From Polynucleobacter necessarius (GTDB lineage: Bacteria > Pseudomonadota > Gammaproteobacteria > Burkholderiales > Burkholderiaceae), in the NCBI RefSeq assembly GCF_900095185.1, contig NZ_LT606948.1, positions 1 through 64,000 on the forward strand: 64,000 bases of DNA, in the 5' to 3' direction. The translations under genes and the position numbers were made by a program. Under the pieces are notes generated by a model. It had not been told where the DNA came from, ran no database searches, and saw nothing but the letters and a program-made list of their open reading frames with translations. This document shows, piece by piece, positions 42,922 to 51,314 of this stretch. Within the stretch, counting starts at the first letter, position 1; each line of letters begins with the position of its first letter.

Positions 42922-44040
42922 CTATGCTACTAATAAGTCCTCGGCTGAAGCAAAATCTAACCCCTGAGCCATTGCTACTGGCTTAGAGGTCAAAATACCT
43001 TTATACACGCTTAAACCATTGCGTAGATGATGATCAATCGATAATGCCTGCATCACACCACGATTTGCTAGTGCCTCAACAAATGGATAAGTGGCATTAG
43101 TTAAGGCGAACGTGGATGTTCTAGCAACAGCTCCTGGCATATTGGCGACACAATAATGCAATACGCCATCTACGAGAAAGGTGGGGTCTGCATGAGTGGT
43201 GGGTTTGGAGGTTTCAAAGCAACCTCCCTGATCAATGGCCACGTCTACAACAACCGATCCTGCCTTCATTTTTTTAATCATCTGATGTGTCACGAGCTTT
43301 GGAGCTGCAGCACCTGGCAATAACACCGCCCCAATAACCACATCCGCTTCGCAGACCTCTTGTTCGATCAAGAGGCTATCGGAATAAAACGTTCTCACCC
43401 GATTGCCATAGAACATATCAAGCTGACGTAAGCGTTCAATATCACGATCGAAAATACATACATCGGCACCCATACCTACTGCCATCTGTAAAGCATTGCG
43501 GCCAACCACCCCACCTCCTAAAATCACTATTTTTGCAGGTGACACTCCTGGTACGCCTGCCATCAGGACCCCTAAACCGCCATTAGTTTTTTCTAGATGA
43601 GCTGCAGCTGCCTGAATTGACATTCGCCCAGCTACCTCGCTCATAGGGGCCAATAGCGGTAATGCACCATTCATTGCAGTGACAGTCTCATAGGCAATAC
43701 AAGTTGCGCCAGACTGAATTAATGCTTGAGTTTGCTTTGGGTCAGGGGCTAAATGCAGATAGGTAAATAGAATTTGATCTTCTCGCAACATTACACATTC
43801 TTGTGCCTGAGGCTCTTTCACTTTGACTATCATGTCTGCCTTATGAAATACTTCAGCAGCGCTATTCATTAAGCTGGCGCCAGCAGTCCGATAGGACTCA
43901 TCACTCAAACCAATCTGCTCGCCCGCTCCACGTTGCACTAAAACAGAGTGACCCTGTTTACACAGCCCGCTCACATTGCCTGGAGTTAAACCAACTCGAA
44001 ACTCATTATTTTTTACCTCTTGAGGTACACCAATAATCAT
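42922..44040 (-). CDS. ald: Alanine dehydrogenase
   Basis: NAD-dependent enzyme that interconverts L-alanine with pyruvate and ammonia. Starts MIIGVPQEVKNNEFRVGLTP; 372 residues with substrate lysine region MIVKVKEPQ, catalytic histidine region LFTYLHLAPD, and nucleotide motif VILGGGVVGRNALQMAVGMG. Intact. It follows the amino-acid permease gene by 28 nt on the same strand, so the pair looks like an operon for taking up alanine and using it as carbon and nitrogen source. Confidence 0.95.
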   Translation of the reverse strand: MIIGVPQEVKNNEFRVGLTPGNVSGLCKQGHSVLVQRGAGEQIGLSDESYRTAGASLMNSAAEVFHKADMIVKVKEPQAQECVMLREDQILFTYLHLAPDPKQTQALIQSGATCIAYETVTAMNGALPLLAPMSEVAGRMSIQAAAAHLEKTNGGLGVLMAGVPGVSPAKIVILGGGVVGRNALQMAVGMGADVCIFDRDIERLRQLDMFYGNRVRTFYSDSLLIEQEVCEADVVIGAVLLPGAAAPKLVTHQMIKKMKAGSVVVDVAIDQGGCFETSKPTTHADPTFLVDGVLHYCVANMPGAVARTSTFALTNATYPFVEALANRGVMQALSIDHHLRNGLSVYKGILTSKPVAMAQGLDFASAEDLLVA

Positions 44041-44068
44041 TGCTATCTCCTATTGATTGAAAGTCACG

Positions 44069-45436
44069 TTAAGTTGCTGATTTGCGATGTAAGCGCGCGA
44101 CATAAAACATCACGAGATACACGCCCAATACACACGGTCCTACGATGAGAGCGATCCGCGCATCCTCATGAAAGCCCATCAAAACCACTACTAGAGCAAT
44201 AAATGCCAGAGCAAACCACGAGGAATAGGGCCACCAAGGGGTGCGATACACTAATTGAGCAACTTGAGATTTAGAAAGGGAATTACGGAATTTCAGCTGT
44301 GTAATCAAGATTGCAATCCAAACCATTAAACCAATAAAGGTCACTGCTGCCATCATGTATTGAAATGCTTTTTCAGGTACAAAATAGTTCAGTACCACGC
44401 CTGACATACATGCCACTACGGTGCTCATTACTGCACGATGAGGAACACCGTACTTAGACAGCTTGGCAAAGGCTGAGGGTGCATATCCATTGGATGACAG
44501 CGAATATAACAAGCGTCCGCCACTAAAGATGCCTGCATTACAAGATGAGAGTGCAGCAGTAATGACAACAAAGTTCACCAGACCTGCAGCTTCACGTAAA
44601 CCCAATCTCTCAAACATGACGACAAATGGGCTGCCATGCTGGCCTACCTGATTCCAAGGAAAGATCGCCAAGATGACGAAAATAGCGCCCATGTAGAAAA
44701 TCAGAATGCGCCATGCAAGTGAATCTATTGCCATCGGAATAGTTGTTTGTGGGTTTTCAGCTTCACCAGCAGAGAGGCCAATCATCTCAATGCCAACGTA
44801 AGCAAAAAAAACCATCTGAAGAGAGAGCAATATTCCACTAATTCCATTTGGAAAGAAACCTCCGTGCTGCCATAAATTACTTAAACCGATGGGTTGCCAA
44901 TCATTCGTAAAGCCAAAGAAGATGACCGAACCACCCAAAGCAATCATGGCAATAATGGCGACTACTTTAATCAAGGCAAACCAAAACTCAAACTCACCAA
45001 ATACCTTAACGGCAATGAGATTGATTAAGCCCATCATCAGAATGGAGGAAAGCGCCCAGATCCACTGAGGTATTTCCGGAAACCAAATGCCCATGTAGAT
45101 GCCCACGGCAGTAACTTCGGCAATACCCACTACGATCCAATAGGTCCAATATCCCCAGCCCACCATATATCCTGCAAGAGGGCCGACATAGGTATGGGCA
45201 TACGCCGCAAAAGAACCCGCAACAGGTTCATGGACAGCCATTTCGCCAAGTGTGCGCAAAACAATGAATGCCGCGATACCTGCTAGTAGATATCCCAACA
45301 GAATGGATGGACCAGCAAGTTGAATGGCACTCGCTGAGCCAAGGAATAAACCAACACCGATTGTTGACCCCAAAGCCATCAAGCGAATATGTCGTACTTT
45401 GAGATGGCGTTTTAAGCCAGCGTGTTCAGTCTGCAA
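44069..45436 (-). CDS. Amino-acid permease (APC superfamily, AAT family)
   Basis: Inner membrane proton-coupled amino-acid symporter, 455 residues with 12 helices. Conserved first-helix motif RHIRLMALGSTIGVGLFLGS, helix 2-3 region TLGEMAVHEPVAGSFAAYA, and IEMIGLSAGEAENPQTTIP are typical of the CycA/ProY/GabP group. Substrate cannot be read from the sequence, but the coupled alanine dehydrogenase gene suggests alanine (or glycine/serine). Intact. Upstream at 45610-45636 is a hairpin. Confidence 0.88.
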   Translation of the reverse strand: MQTEHAGLKRHLKVRHIRLMALGSTIGVGLFLGSASAIQLAGPSILLGYLLAGIAAFIVLRTLGEMAVHEPVAGSFAAYAHTYVGPLAGYMVGWGYWTYWIVVGIAEVTAVGIYMGIWFPEIPQWIWALSSILMMGLINLIAVKVFGEFEFWFALIKVVAIIAMIALGGSVIFFGFTNDWQPIGLSNLWQHGGFFPNGISGILLSLQMVFFAYVGIEMIGLSAGEAENPQTTIPMAIDSLAWRILIFYMGAIFVILAIFPWNQVGQHGSPFVVMFERLGLREAAGLVNFVVITAALSSCNAGIFSGGRLLYSLSSNGYAPSAFAKLSKYGVPHRAVMSTVVACMSGVVLNYFVPEKAFQYMMAAVTFIGLMVWIAILITQLKFRNSLSKSQVAQLVYRTPWWPYSSWFALAFIALVVVLMGFHEDARIALIVGPCVLGVYLVMFYVARLHRKSAT

Positions 45437-45609
45437 GAGAAACCTCCTTTCGATTTGTCATTGGCGATATACTAACAGAGCAAAGTCTAGGGACTGGTTC
45501 TCAGACGAAAACTAGAGGAGAAAAATTACTAAAGTGATTTATTGAAAAAATATATTTAAGAAAATAATGCAATCTCTTTTACAATCAACGCGAGGCGTCG
45601 CAATCAATT

Positions 45610-45636
45610 ATTACTGACTGCAAAAGCATCAGTAAT
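45610..45636. repeat. Hairpin-forming inverted repeat upstream of the permease gene
   Basis: ATTACTGA, one unpaired C, TGC, loop AAAA, GCA, TCAGTAAT: eleven base pairs with one bulge. It lies between the tcdA stop and the permease start, both on the minus strand. No T run follows on either strand, so it is not a standard terminator; it could be a terminator relic or an mRNA processing site. The remaining bases of this 245-nt gap show nothing else. Confidence 0.55.
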
Positions 45637-45683
45637 TTCTTACAGGGAATCCCCTTAAGCTTTTGATGAGCCTTTTTGAAAAA

Positions 45684-46433
45684 CTACTGTGCTGCGATGA
45701 GATTGAGTATTTCTGCAGCGGCAGCCAAACCACATGCTGCCGTTACCATCACGGTAGAGCCGTAACCAGAACAAGCTAAGCCACCGCTAGAGGTACCAGC
45801 TCGCGGTTCATGAGAGTAAATTGCGCGGATGCCAATTTTTTTCTTCAGGCTCCGAGAAAAACCGTGATCCTGTCTAAATCCTTGGCGTACTTTTGCCAGC
45901 AAAGCATCTTGCTCTGTACGTGAAAGATCATCACAACGAACGGAAATTGGATCTGACTTTCCACCAGTAGCACCACACATTACTAGTGCGCGATTATTTT
46001 TCACAGCCCAAACTGATAGGGTAATTTTGGTTTGCACTGAATCTGTTGCATCTAATACCAATGCATTACTCGGAATCAGTCGATCTAGATTATCTGGCTC
46101 TAAAAATTCATCACAGGAGGTCAGTTTAATTGCGGGATTAATTTGTAATACCCGTTGGGTCATTGCCTCAACCTTAGCTTTACCGTATTGCCCTTCTATT
46201 GCATGCAATTGACGATTCGTATTACTTTCAGCGATGTGATCAAAATCAATCAAGACAAGATGGCCGATGCCAGTTCGTGTCAAAGCTTCAGCAGCCCAAG
46301 AACCTACGCCTCCAAGACCTGCAACAACCACTGTCGCATTCAGGAAGCGCTCGCGCAGCTCTGATCCATAGAGTCGTGAAACTCCGCCAAAACGACGCTT
46401 TTCTAAGCTTCCCTCTAACTTGTCTTCTGTCAT
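45684..46433 (-). CDS. tcdA: tRNA threonylcarbamoyladenosine dehydratase TcdA
   Basis: E1-like enzyme that cyclises t6A37 to ct6A in tRNAs reading ANN codons. The 249 residues hold the adenylation P loop VVVAGLGGVGSWAAEALTRT, the R-x-x-R type segment SNTNRQLHA, and DATDSVQTKITL, with a C-terminal glycine-rich helix (GYGSTVMVTAACGLAAAAEI). Intact. Divergent from pdxH, with starts 22 nt apart if pdxH begins at 46456. Confidence 0.92.
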   Translation of the reverse strand: MTEDKLEGSLEKRRFGGVSRLYGSELRERFLNATVVVAGLGGVGSWAAEALTRTGIGHLVLIDFDHIAESNTNRQLHAIEGQYGKAKVEAMTQRVLQINPAIKLTSCDEFLEPDNLDRLIPSNALVLDATDSVQTKITLSVWAVKNNRALVMCGATGGKSDPISVRCDDLSRTEQDALLAKVRQGFRQDHGFSRSLKKKIGIRAIYSHEPRAGTSSGGLACSGYGSTVMVTAACGLAAAAEILNLIAAQ

Positions 46434-46455
46434 AGCTTATCTTTATACTGAATCA

Positions 46456-47092
46456 ATGGACTCCATTGCACAACTACGCAAAAACTACACCTTTGGCCAA
46501 CTCTCCGAAACCGAGGTGCCTAAAAATCCTTTTGAGCTTTTTCAACTCTGGTTTGACCAAGCCTTAAAGGCGGAGTGTCCAGAGCCCAACTCAATGACCT
46601 TGGCGACAGCGGACCAATCTGGGAATCCATCAGCTCGTTTTGTCTTACTAAAAGGCGCAGATCAAACCGATTTTACATTCTTTACAAATTACGAAAGCAA
46701 AAAAGGGCGTGATTTAGCAGTCCGCCCACAAGCCGCTCTCCTCTTTCATTGGCATGAACTCGAGCGTCAAGTCCGCATCCAGGGATTGGTAGAGCGGGTT
46801 AGCTTTGCAGAGAGTGATCAATATTTTCACTCCCGACCACCAGCATCCAAACTTGGAGCTTGGGCATCTCCCCAAAGCATGGCCATTCCCAACCGTGAAT
46901 TTTTAGAAGAAGCGGAGAAACGGTTTCAGGAAGAGTTTGGCGATACGCCACCACGCCCACAGCATTGGTGGTGGCTATCGATTACGCCCAAACGAAATCG
47001 AATTTTGGCAAGGTCGCCACTCACGCTTGCATGATCGCATGCACTACAAGCTTGAGGGAAGCGCCTGGCAAGTCAATCGCCTCGCTCCCTAG
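46456..47092 (+). pseudogene. pdxH: Pyridoxamine 5'-phosphate oxidase with C-terminal frameshift
   Basis: FMN oxidase that makes pyridoxal phosphate from PNP or PMP. Start taken at ATG 46456 (MDSIAQLRKNYTFG). It is typical through RFVLLKGADQ, HWHELERQVRIQGLVERV and SRPPASKLGAWASPQS. At 46965-46975 (CAG CAT TGG TGG TGG) the frame changes; the other frame gives [33 protein letters not shown] and the native end at TAG 47090-47092. The shifted part carries the R-x-H substrate-binding residues, so the 193-residue product would probably be inactive. Small change, probably recent. Confidence 0.88.
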
Positions 47093-47106
47093 AAAATTCT
47101 CCTGCA

Positions 47107-47609
47107 CTAGGAGAACTGCGGAGCAATGAGTGATTTAAATTTTGCGCGGAATTTAGCCAGCTTGGGCGCTACCACTGCCATGCAATTCCCTTGGAAAGGG
47201 TGTGCCTGAATATAATTCTGGTGATAGTCTTCTGCAGGATAAATAGTAGGCGCTGCTTCGATTTGAGTCACAACCGCACTAGAATATATTTTGGAGCCCT
47301 CTAATTCCTTTACTACCTCATGCGCAATCTGCATTTGCTCAGTGCTGTGGGTAAACATAACAGAGCGATATTGAGTGCCGTGATCGTTGCCCTGATAATT
47401 CAAAGTAGTTGGTCATGTATGACGAAGAAAATTTCCAGTAAGTCTCTGTAAGAAATGGTCTTTGGATCAAATAGGATATCGACAATTTCCGCATGCCCCG
47501 ATTCACCACTGCAGACAGCCTCATCAGTCGGGCTTGAACTCGCTCCGCCCGCGTATCCAGAAACCACGGATTGTGAACCCCACTAATTTGCTGATAAACC
47601 GCCTCTAGA
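47107..47609 (-). pseudogene. msrA: Broken MsrA peptide methionine sulfoxide reductase
   Basis: Remnant of the enzyme repairing oxidised methionine. The reading begins [13 protein letters not shown] right at the junction near 47608; the catalytic GCFW-C motif that should come just before is gone. A shift near 47550 leads to [18 protein letters not shown] and [17 protein letters not shown]; another near 47410 to NYQGNDHGTQYRSVMF and the C-terminus at 47107. The 5' side abuts a truncated aldehyde dehydrogenase on the other strand. Confidence 0.88.
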
Positions 47610-48389
47610 TACTGGATCTGAATTAATCGGCAAAAAAGTCATGCGTGCGGCAGCAGAAAATCTGACCCCCGTTACTTTGGAGCTTGGTGGCTTAACACCA
47701 GTCATCATTGATCCCAGTGCAAAACTCAATGATGCAGCGGCCTCTATCGTTTACGGCAAACTACTCAATGGTGGACAAACCTGCATTGCCCCAGACTACA
47801 TGTGGATTGAGGCAAGCTCTCAAGCATCTTTTATTCAAGAATGCAGCCCAAGCTCAGTTTCGTAATCCTGAAGAATGAACTGGTCCTATTGATGAAAGAC
47901 AATTGGAATACTGGCATCACTGAGTGAGTGATGCATTAGATCGCGGCGCTAAAGCAATTCCCTTGCTAAGCAATCGAGGCGCTGGTGCAAGACCATTTGA
48001 GCCAATTGCTCTCATTAACGTTTCGACAGAAGCGCGCGTGCTCCATGAAGAAATTTGTGATCCTATTTTGCCGATCGTGAATATCGCCAACACTGCGGAG
48101 ACAATTACATATATCAATAGCAAGCCACATCCTTTGGCTCTCTTTTGGTTTGGTAAAGATAAAATGAATATGCAACGTGTTTTAAATGAAATACGTCTCC
48201 GGAGACGTAACGATTAATGACACACTCCTCCAGGTCGCTATCGAAGACTTACCCTTTGACACTTTCAGTCATCAGAAATCAATCCTGGAAGTGCGTGGCT
48301 TGTTGGGCTTCAACCTATTCAAGGGCACAAAAATGGCGCGCCCTCCCTACGGCCAAATGACTGAGTGGCTTTTTCGCTATTCGAAGTAA
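47610..48389 (+). pseudogene. 5'-truncated aldehyde dehydrogenase (coniferyl-aldehyde type)
   Basis: C-terminal half of an NAD(P) aldehyde dehydrogenase. It starts in mid-gene with TGSELIGKKVMRAAAENLTP and carries LELGGLTPVIID and the catalytic cysteine region LLNGGQTCIAPDYMWI (GQTC). Shifts or stops occur near 47860, 47925 and 48195; LHEEICDPILPIVNI and SGDVTINDTLLQVAIEDLPF lead to ARPPYGQMTEWLFRYSK. The ending and GKLLNxGQTCIAPDY text resemble coniferyl-aldehyde dehydrogenases. The 5' half was lost by the same deletion that removed the start of msrA. Confidence 0.85.
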
Positions 48390-48405
48390 GACAAATCATT
48401 TCGCA

Positions 48406-49092
48406 CTAAGCAAACAGAAGTCGCATCGCGAATCCGATAAATAGTATTCCAGCCAATAACCACAATACTGCCGTGAGGCGTGGCTGATTTTGGAAGAATT
48501 GAAAGCAGCATTGCCCCACAGCTATTAAACACGCCAAATACGTCATGCTTAGCATTTGCAAGACCACTGCTAGATAGATGAAAGCATATGTCGGACTGGC
48601 AAATTCAGGCTGAATGAACTGCGAGAAAAATGCAATAAAGAAAAAGATGGCCTTGGGGTTTGTTAGCGACAGAGTTAGCGCAGCAAGTAAGGGATGTAAA
48701 CGCATCATGATGCGCATCTGCAGATCACTGTGTGTAGCTGCAGACTCCTTAAGTTTCCAGCGTTGCAACCCATTCCGAACCAAACCTACCCCCATCCATC
48801 CCAAATAGAGTGCGCCCAAGGCACGCACCACAATAAAAATGAATGGGGATGAAAGCAAGAGTGTGGCTGCACCCAATGCCACTGCCATCATCAAAATGGA
48901 ATCACCAATAAAAATACCCAAAGCACCCCATGCTCCAAAACGCCACCCCTTCTGTATGGCAATTGTTAGTACATACAGTGAGTTAGGTCCTGGCAATAAG
49001 ATGATGAAAATCGTTCCCAATAAATAACTTGGAAAACCAATAATTCCCGCGCTAGTAGGCGATAAGAGACTGAATGAGAGCCATTCCATCTC
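48406..49092 (-). CDS. LysE/RhtB family amino-acid exporter, LeuE-like
   Basis: Inner membrane exporter with six hydrophobic helices. An upstream ATG at 49176 would add 28 non-hydrophobic residues; ATG 49092 (MEWLSFSLLSPTSAGIIGFP) is more likely and gives 228 residues. The family motif IFIILLPGPNSLYVLTIAIQ and LTNPKAIFFFIAFFSQFI are clear, and overall spacing resembles E. coli LeuE. Substrate not provable. Intact. Confidence 0.85.
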   Translation of the reverse strand, partial: EMEWLSFSLLSPTSAGIIGFPSYLLGTIFIILLPGPNSLYVLTIAIQKGWRFGAWGALGIFIGDSILMMAVALGAATLLLSSPFIFIVVRALGALYLGWMGVGLVRNGLQRWKLKESAATHSDLQMRIMMRLHPLLAALTLSLTNPKAIFFFIAFFSQFIQPEFASPTYAFIYLAVVLQMLSMTYLACLIAVGQCCFQFFQNQPRLTAVLWLLAGILFIGFAMRLLFA

Positions 49093-49204
49093 GATATCAT
49101 AATTTATTCGGGAAAACCCTTGCAATCGAGTGCTCAAACTGTCATAATAGAAAGCTTTTAAAGCAATTGGATTCATCGCCCCCCAGCTCTATTTCAGCGT
49201 ACCG

Positions 49205-49286
49205 TTTAGAAGTCATAAACACAGAAGTAAAAAAACGCGCTGCCGCTTGTCTGATGGTCGATGCCTTTGACCATCGCGTCCTATAA
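49205..49286 (+). other. Short protein-like frame upstream of rhlE, unrecognised
   Basis: A run of codons ending TAA at 49284-49286 reads YRLEVINTEVKKRAAACLMV then DAFDHRVL. It has no start of its own and no recognised family. Possibly the C-terminal end of a deleted gene; it may also be chance. The remaining bases of this gap hold the rhlE leader. Confidence 0.2.
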
Positions 49287-49311
49287 AAAACACGGGATGC
49301 AACATACGGAG

Positions 49312-49331
49312 ACATCCCTTTAAGGGGATGT
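49312..49331 (+). promoter_or_regulatory. Leader hairpin covering the rhlE ribosome binding site
   Basis: ACATCCC and GGGATGT form a seven-base-pair hairpin just upstream of the rhlE start at ATG 49340. The purine-rich AAGGGGA that would bind 16S rRNA lies inside the loop and right arm, so it would be masked when folded. Regulation by this fold is a hypothesis. Confidence 0.4.
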
Positions 49332-49339
49332 GTAATAGC

Positions 49340-50806
49340 ATGACTTTTTCTAAAGAAACTAAACACGCGTCAAAAGACGCAAGTCGCGACTCAAAGAGCG
49401 CTGGACATGAATTCCAGAACTTTGCCCTAGCGGCATCACTCCTTAAAAACGTTGCTGAATTGGGTTTTACCCAAGCCACTTCCATACAAGCTCAGGTTAT
49501 TCCTGCAGCTTTAGCTGGTGCTGACTTATTAGTCAGCAGCCAAACTGGTAGCGGTAAAACCGCAGCCTTTTTATTGCCGTTGATTAATCAACTCATTGAA
49601 GACAACCCGCATAACTCGCCTGTACCAGGACGTGCACAACCGAAAGTGTTAGTACTCTGCCCTACTCGTGAATTAGCGCAACAGGTTGCAGCTGATGCTG
49701 TGAACTTAGTACGCGGCATGAAAGGAATTCGTATTGCAACTGTGATGGGTGGCATGCCTTATGGCAAGCAAATCCAAGCATTGAAAGGCGCATTGTTGGT
49801 TGTTGCCACACCAGGTCGCTTACTCGATCTATGCGATAGCAAAGCGATTCGCTTAGATGATGTAAAACAACTCGTAATTGATGAAGCCGATCGCATGCTC
49901 GACATGGGATTTGCTGATGATCTCGAGGCAATTGACAAACGTTGCGCTGGCCGTAAACAAACCTTGATGTTCTCTGCAACTTTTGCGCCGAAGATGATGT
50001 CTTTAGCAAACGAACTCACTACCGATGCCAAGCGTATCGCACTTGCCCATGCAGGCGAGAAGCACGCGAACATCGAACAGAAGTTGCATTGGGCGGACAG
50101 CATGTCACACAAGCATAAATTGCTAGAGCATATTTTGGCTGATGCTGATTTGGATCAAGCAGTGGTGTTTGCAAGCACTCAAGTTGAGAGCGAGAAGATC
50201 GCTGATACATTGCGTGCCGATGGCTATGAGGCAACTGCCTTACATGGTGCGATGCCTCAAGCTGTGCGGATGCGTCGTCTCGAGTCTTTACGCACAGGTC
50301 ACACCAAGATTTTGGTCGCAACTGACATAGCGGCTCGCGGTATTGATGTACCACGTATCAGCCACGTCATTAACTTTGGCCTACCAATGAAACCGGAAGA
50401 CTATACGCATCGTATAGGTCGTACAGGTCGCGCTGGTCGCAATGGCGTTGCTATCACTTTGGTTGAACACCGTGATCGTGCCAAGATCCGCAATATCGAG
50501 CGCTTTACGCAGCAAGATATCGCAGCCTCAGTCATCGCTGGTCTTGAGCCACAGGCCAAGAAGCCAAGCGTTGGTGGTGGCGGTGGTCGCCCAAGCGGCG
50601 GTTTTGGTGGTAACCGTTCAGGTGGTGGCGGTGGTCGTTATGGCTCAGGCGCACGTTCAGAGTCACGCTTTGGCGGTGGCGGTAATGCAGGTGGTAGTCG
50701 CTCAGGCGATTCCCGTCCTGCACGCTCTACTGACTCTCGTCCAAGTCGTCCTGCAGGTCCACGCTTTGCGAAACCTAAGTCTGGCCGGTCAACGTCGCAA
50801 CTTTAG
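49340..50806 (+). CDS. rhlE: DEAD-box RNA helicase RhlE
   Basis: ATP-dependent RNA helicase acting in ribosome assembly and RNA decay, often cold induced. Start taken at ATG 49340 (MTFSKETKHASKD); ATG 49328 is an alternative. Q motif region GFTQATSIQAQVIP, motif I SSQTGSGKTAAF, Ia PTRELAQQV, II VIDEADRMLDMG, III SAT, and V/VI ATDIAARGID and HRIGRTGRAGR are all present. The last 80 residues are a low-complexity G/R/S tail (GGGGGRYGSG repeats), typical of RhlE and likely to bind RNA. Intact. Confidence 0.95.
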   Translation: MTFSKETKHASKDASRDSKSAGHEFQNFALAASLLKNVAELGFTQATSIQAQVIPAALAGADLLVSSQTGSGKTAAFLLPLINQLIEDNPHNSPVPGRAQPKVLVLCPTRELAQQVAADAVNLVRGMKGIRIATVMGGMPYGKQIQALKGALLVVATPGRLLDLCDSKAIRLDDVKQLVIDEADRMLDMGFADDLEAIDKRCAGRKQTLMFSATFAPKMMSLANELTTDAKRIALAHAGEKHANIEQKLHWADSMSHKHKLLEHILADADLDQAVVFASTQVESEKIADTLRADGYEATALHGAMPQAVRMRRLESLRTGHTKILVATDIAARGIDVPRISHVINFGLPMKPEDYTHRIGRTGRAGRNGVAITLVEHRDRAKIRNIERFTQQDIAASVIAGLEPQAKKPSVGGGGGRPSGGFGGNRSGGGGGRYGSGARSESRFGGGGNAGGSRSGDSRPARSTDSRPSRPAGPRFAKPKSGRSTSQL

Positions 50807-50818
50807 CGGCAGCTAAAC

Positions 50819-51299
50819 ATGATTCACCGTAATCGTCTCCGTTCTGCATGGAACCGAGTCGGTTCCGGTGAAATCCATCGAGCACCACGCGAGTGCCAAA
50901 CTTGGCTTGGCGATATTGGTTCCATTACCCAAAAAATTGAACAGACAAGCGGGCAAACGTTAGAAGTTCAAGTCTTGCGTGACTGCCCACCATCCTTAAA
51001 TAGGCATGATTCCTACCGCTAGAGCTAGCAGTAGGAATCATCATGCCATATTGCGCCTAGGTACCAAACCCTTGGGTGCTGTTTTGTTCAGTAAAACCCG
51101 TAAGCACTCGAAGTCAAAGCCGTCAGGGGAGATTGCTCGTCTTGATAAGAGTAGTGAGCTATGGAAAAAATACTCCAAGCATTTTGCTAAATTGAACTCA
51201 CCTTTGTGGGCTCGACGCACCCTTTATCGCTTAAAGGGTCATCCTATTTTGGTCAACGAAATATTCTTACCTGCTTTACTAGAAGCAGCAAAGCATTAA
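50819..51299 (+). pseudogene. ubiC: Broken chorismate-pyruvate lyase UbiC
   Basis: UbiC makes 4-hydroxybenzoate for ubiquinone. The N-terminal third reads MIHRNRLRSAWNRVGSGEIH, GSITQKIEQTSGQTLEVQVL, then RDCPPSLN. About 45-50 residues are then missing; after a shift the C-terminal part is LRLGTKPLGAVLFSKTRKHS, WARRTLYRLKGHPILVNEIF, LPALLEAAKH. At the join sits a nearly perfect palindrome (51006-51041). If no other 4-hydroxybenzoate source exists, ubiquinone synthesis would need external precursor. Confidence 0.8.
51006..51041. repeat. Near-perfect palindrome at the ubiC deletion join
   Basis: ATGATTCCTAC at 51006-51016 pairs with GTAGGAATCAT at 51031-51041; inside, GCTAG pairs with CTAGC around a two-base centre AG, with one C/A mismatch between the two blocks. 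Outside, GGC at 51003-51005 could pair with GCC at 51045-51047 with a three-base bulge. So 16 of 17 positions pair in a cruciform with almost no loop. Confidence 0.85.
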
Positions 51300-51314
51300 C
51301 TGATTAACTATTTT

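Noticed and set aside
49205..49286. C-terminal gene fragment as a named pseudogene
   Set aside because: The text looks protein-like but I could not match any family, so I list it only as an unrecognised frame.
50442..50816. Valine-rich plus-strand frame inside rhlE
   Set aside because: Out-of-frame reading of the glycine-rich tail of rhlE (GGT repeats read as GTG).
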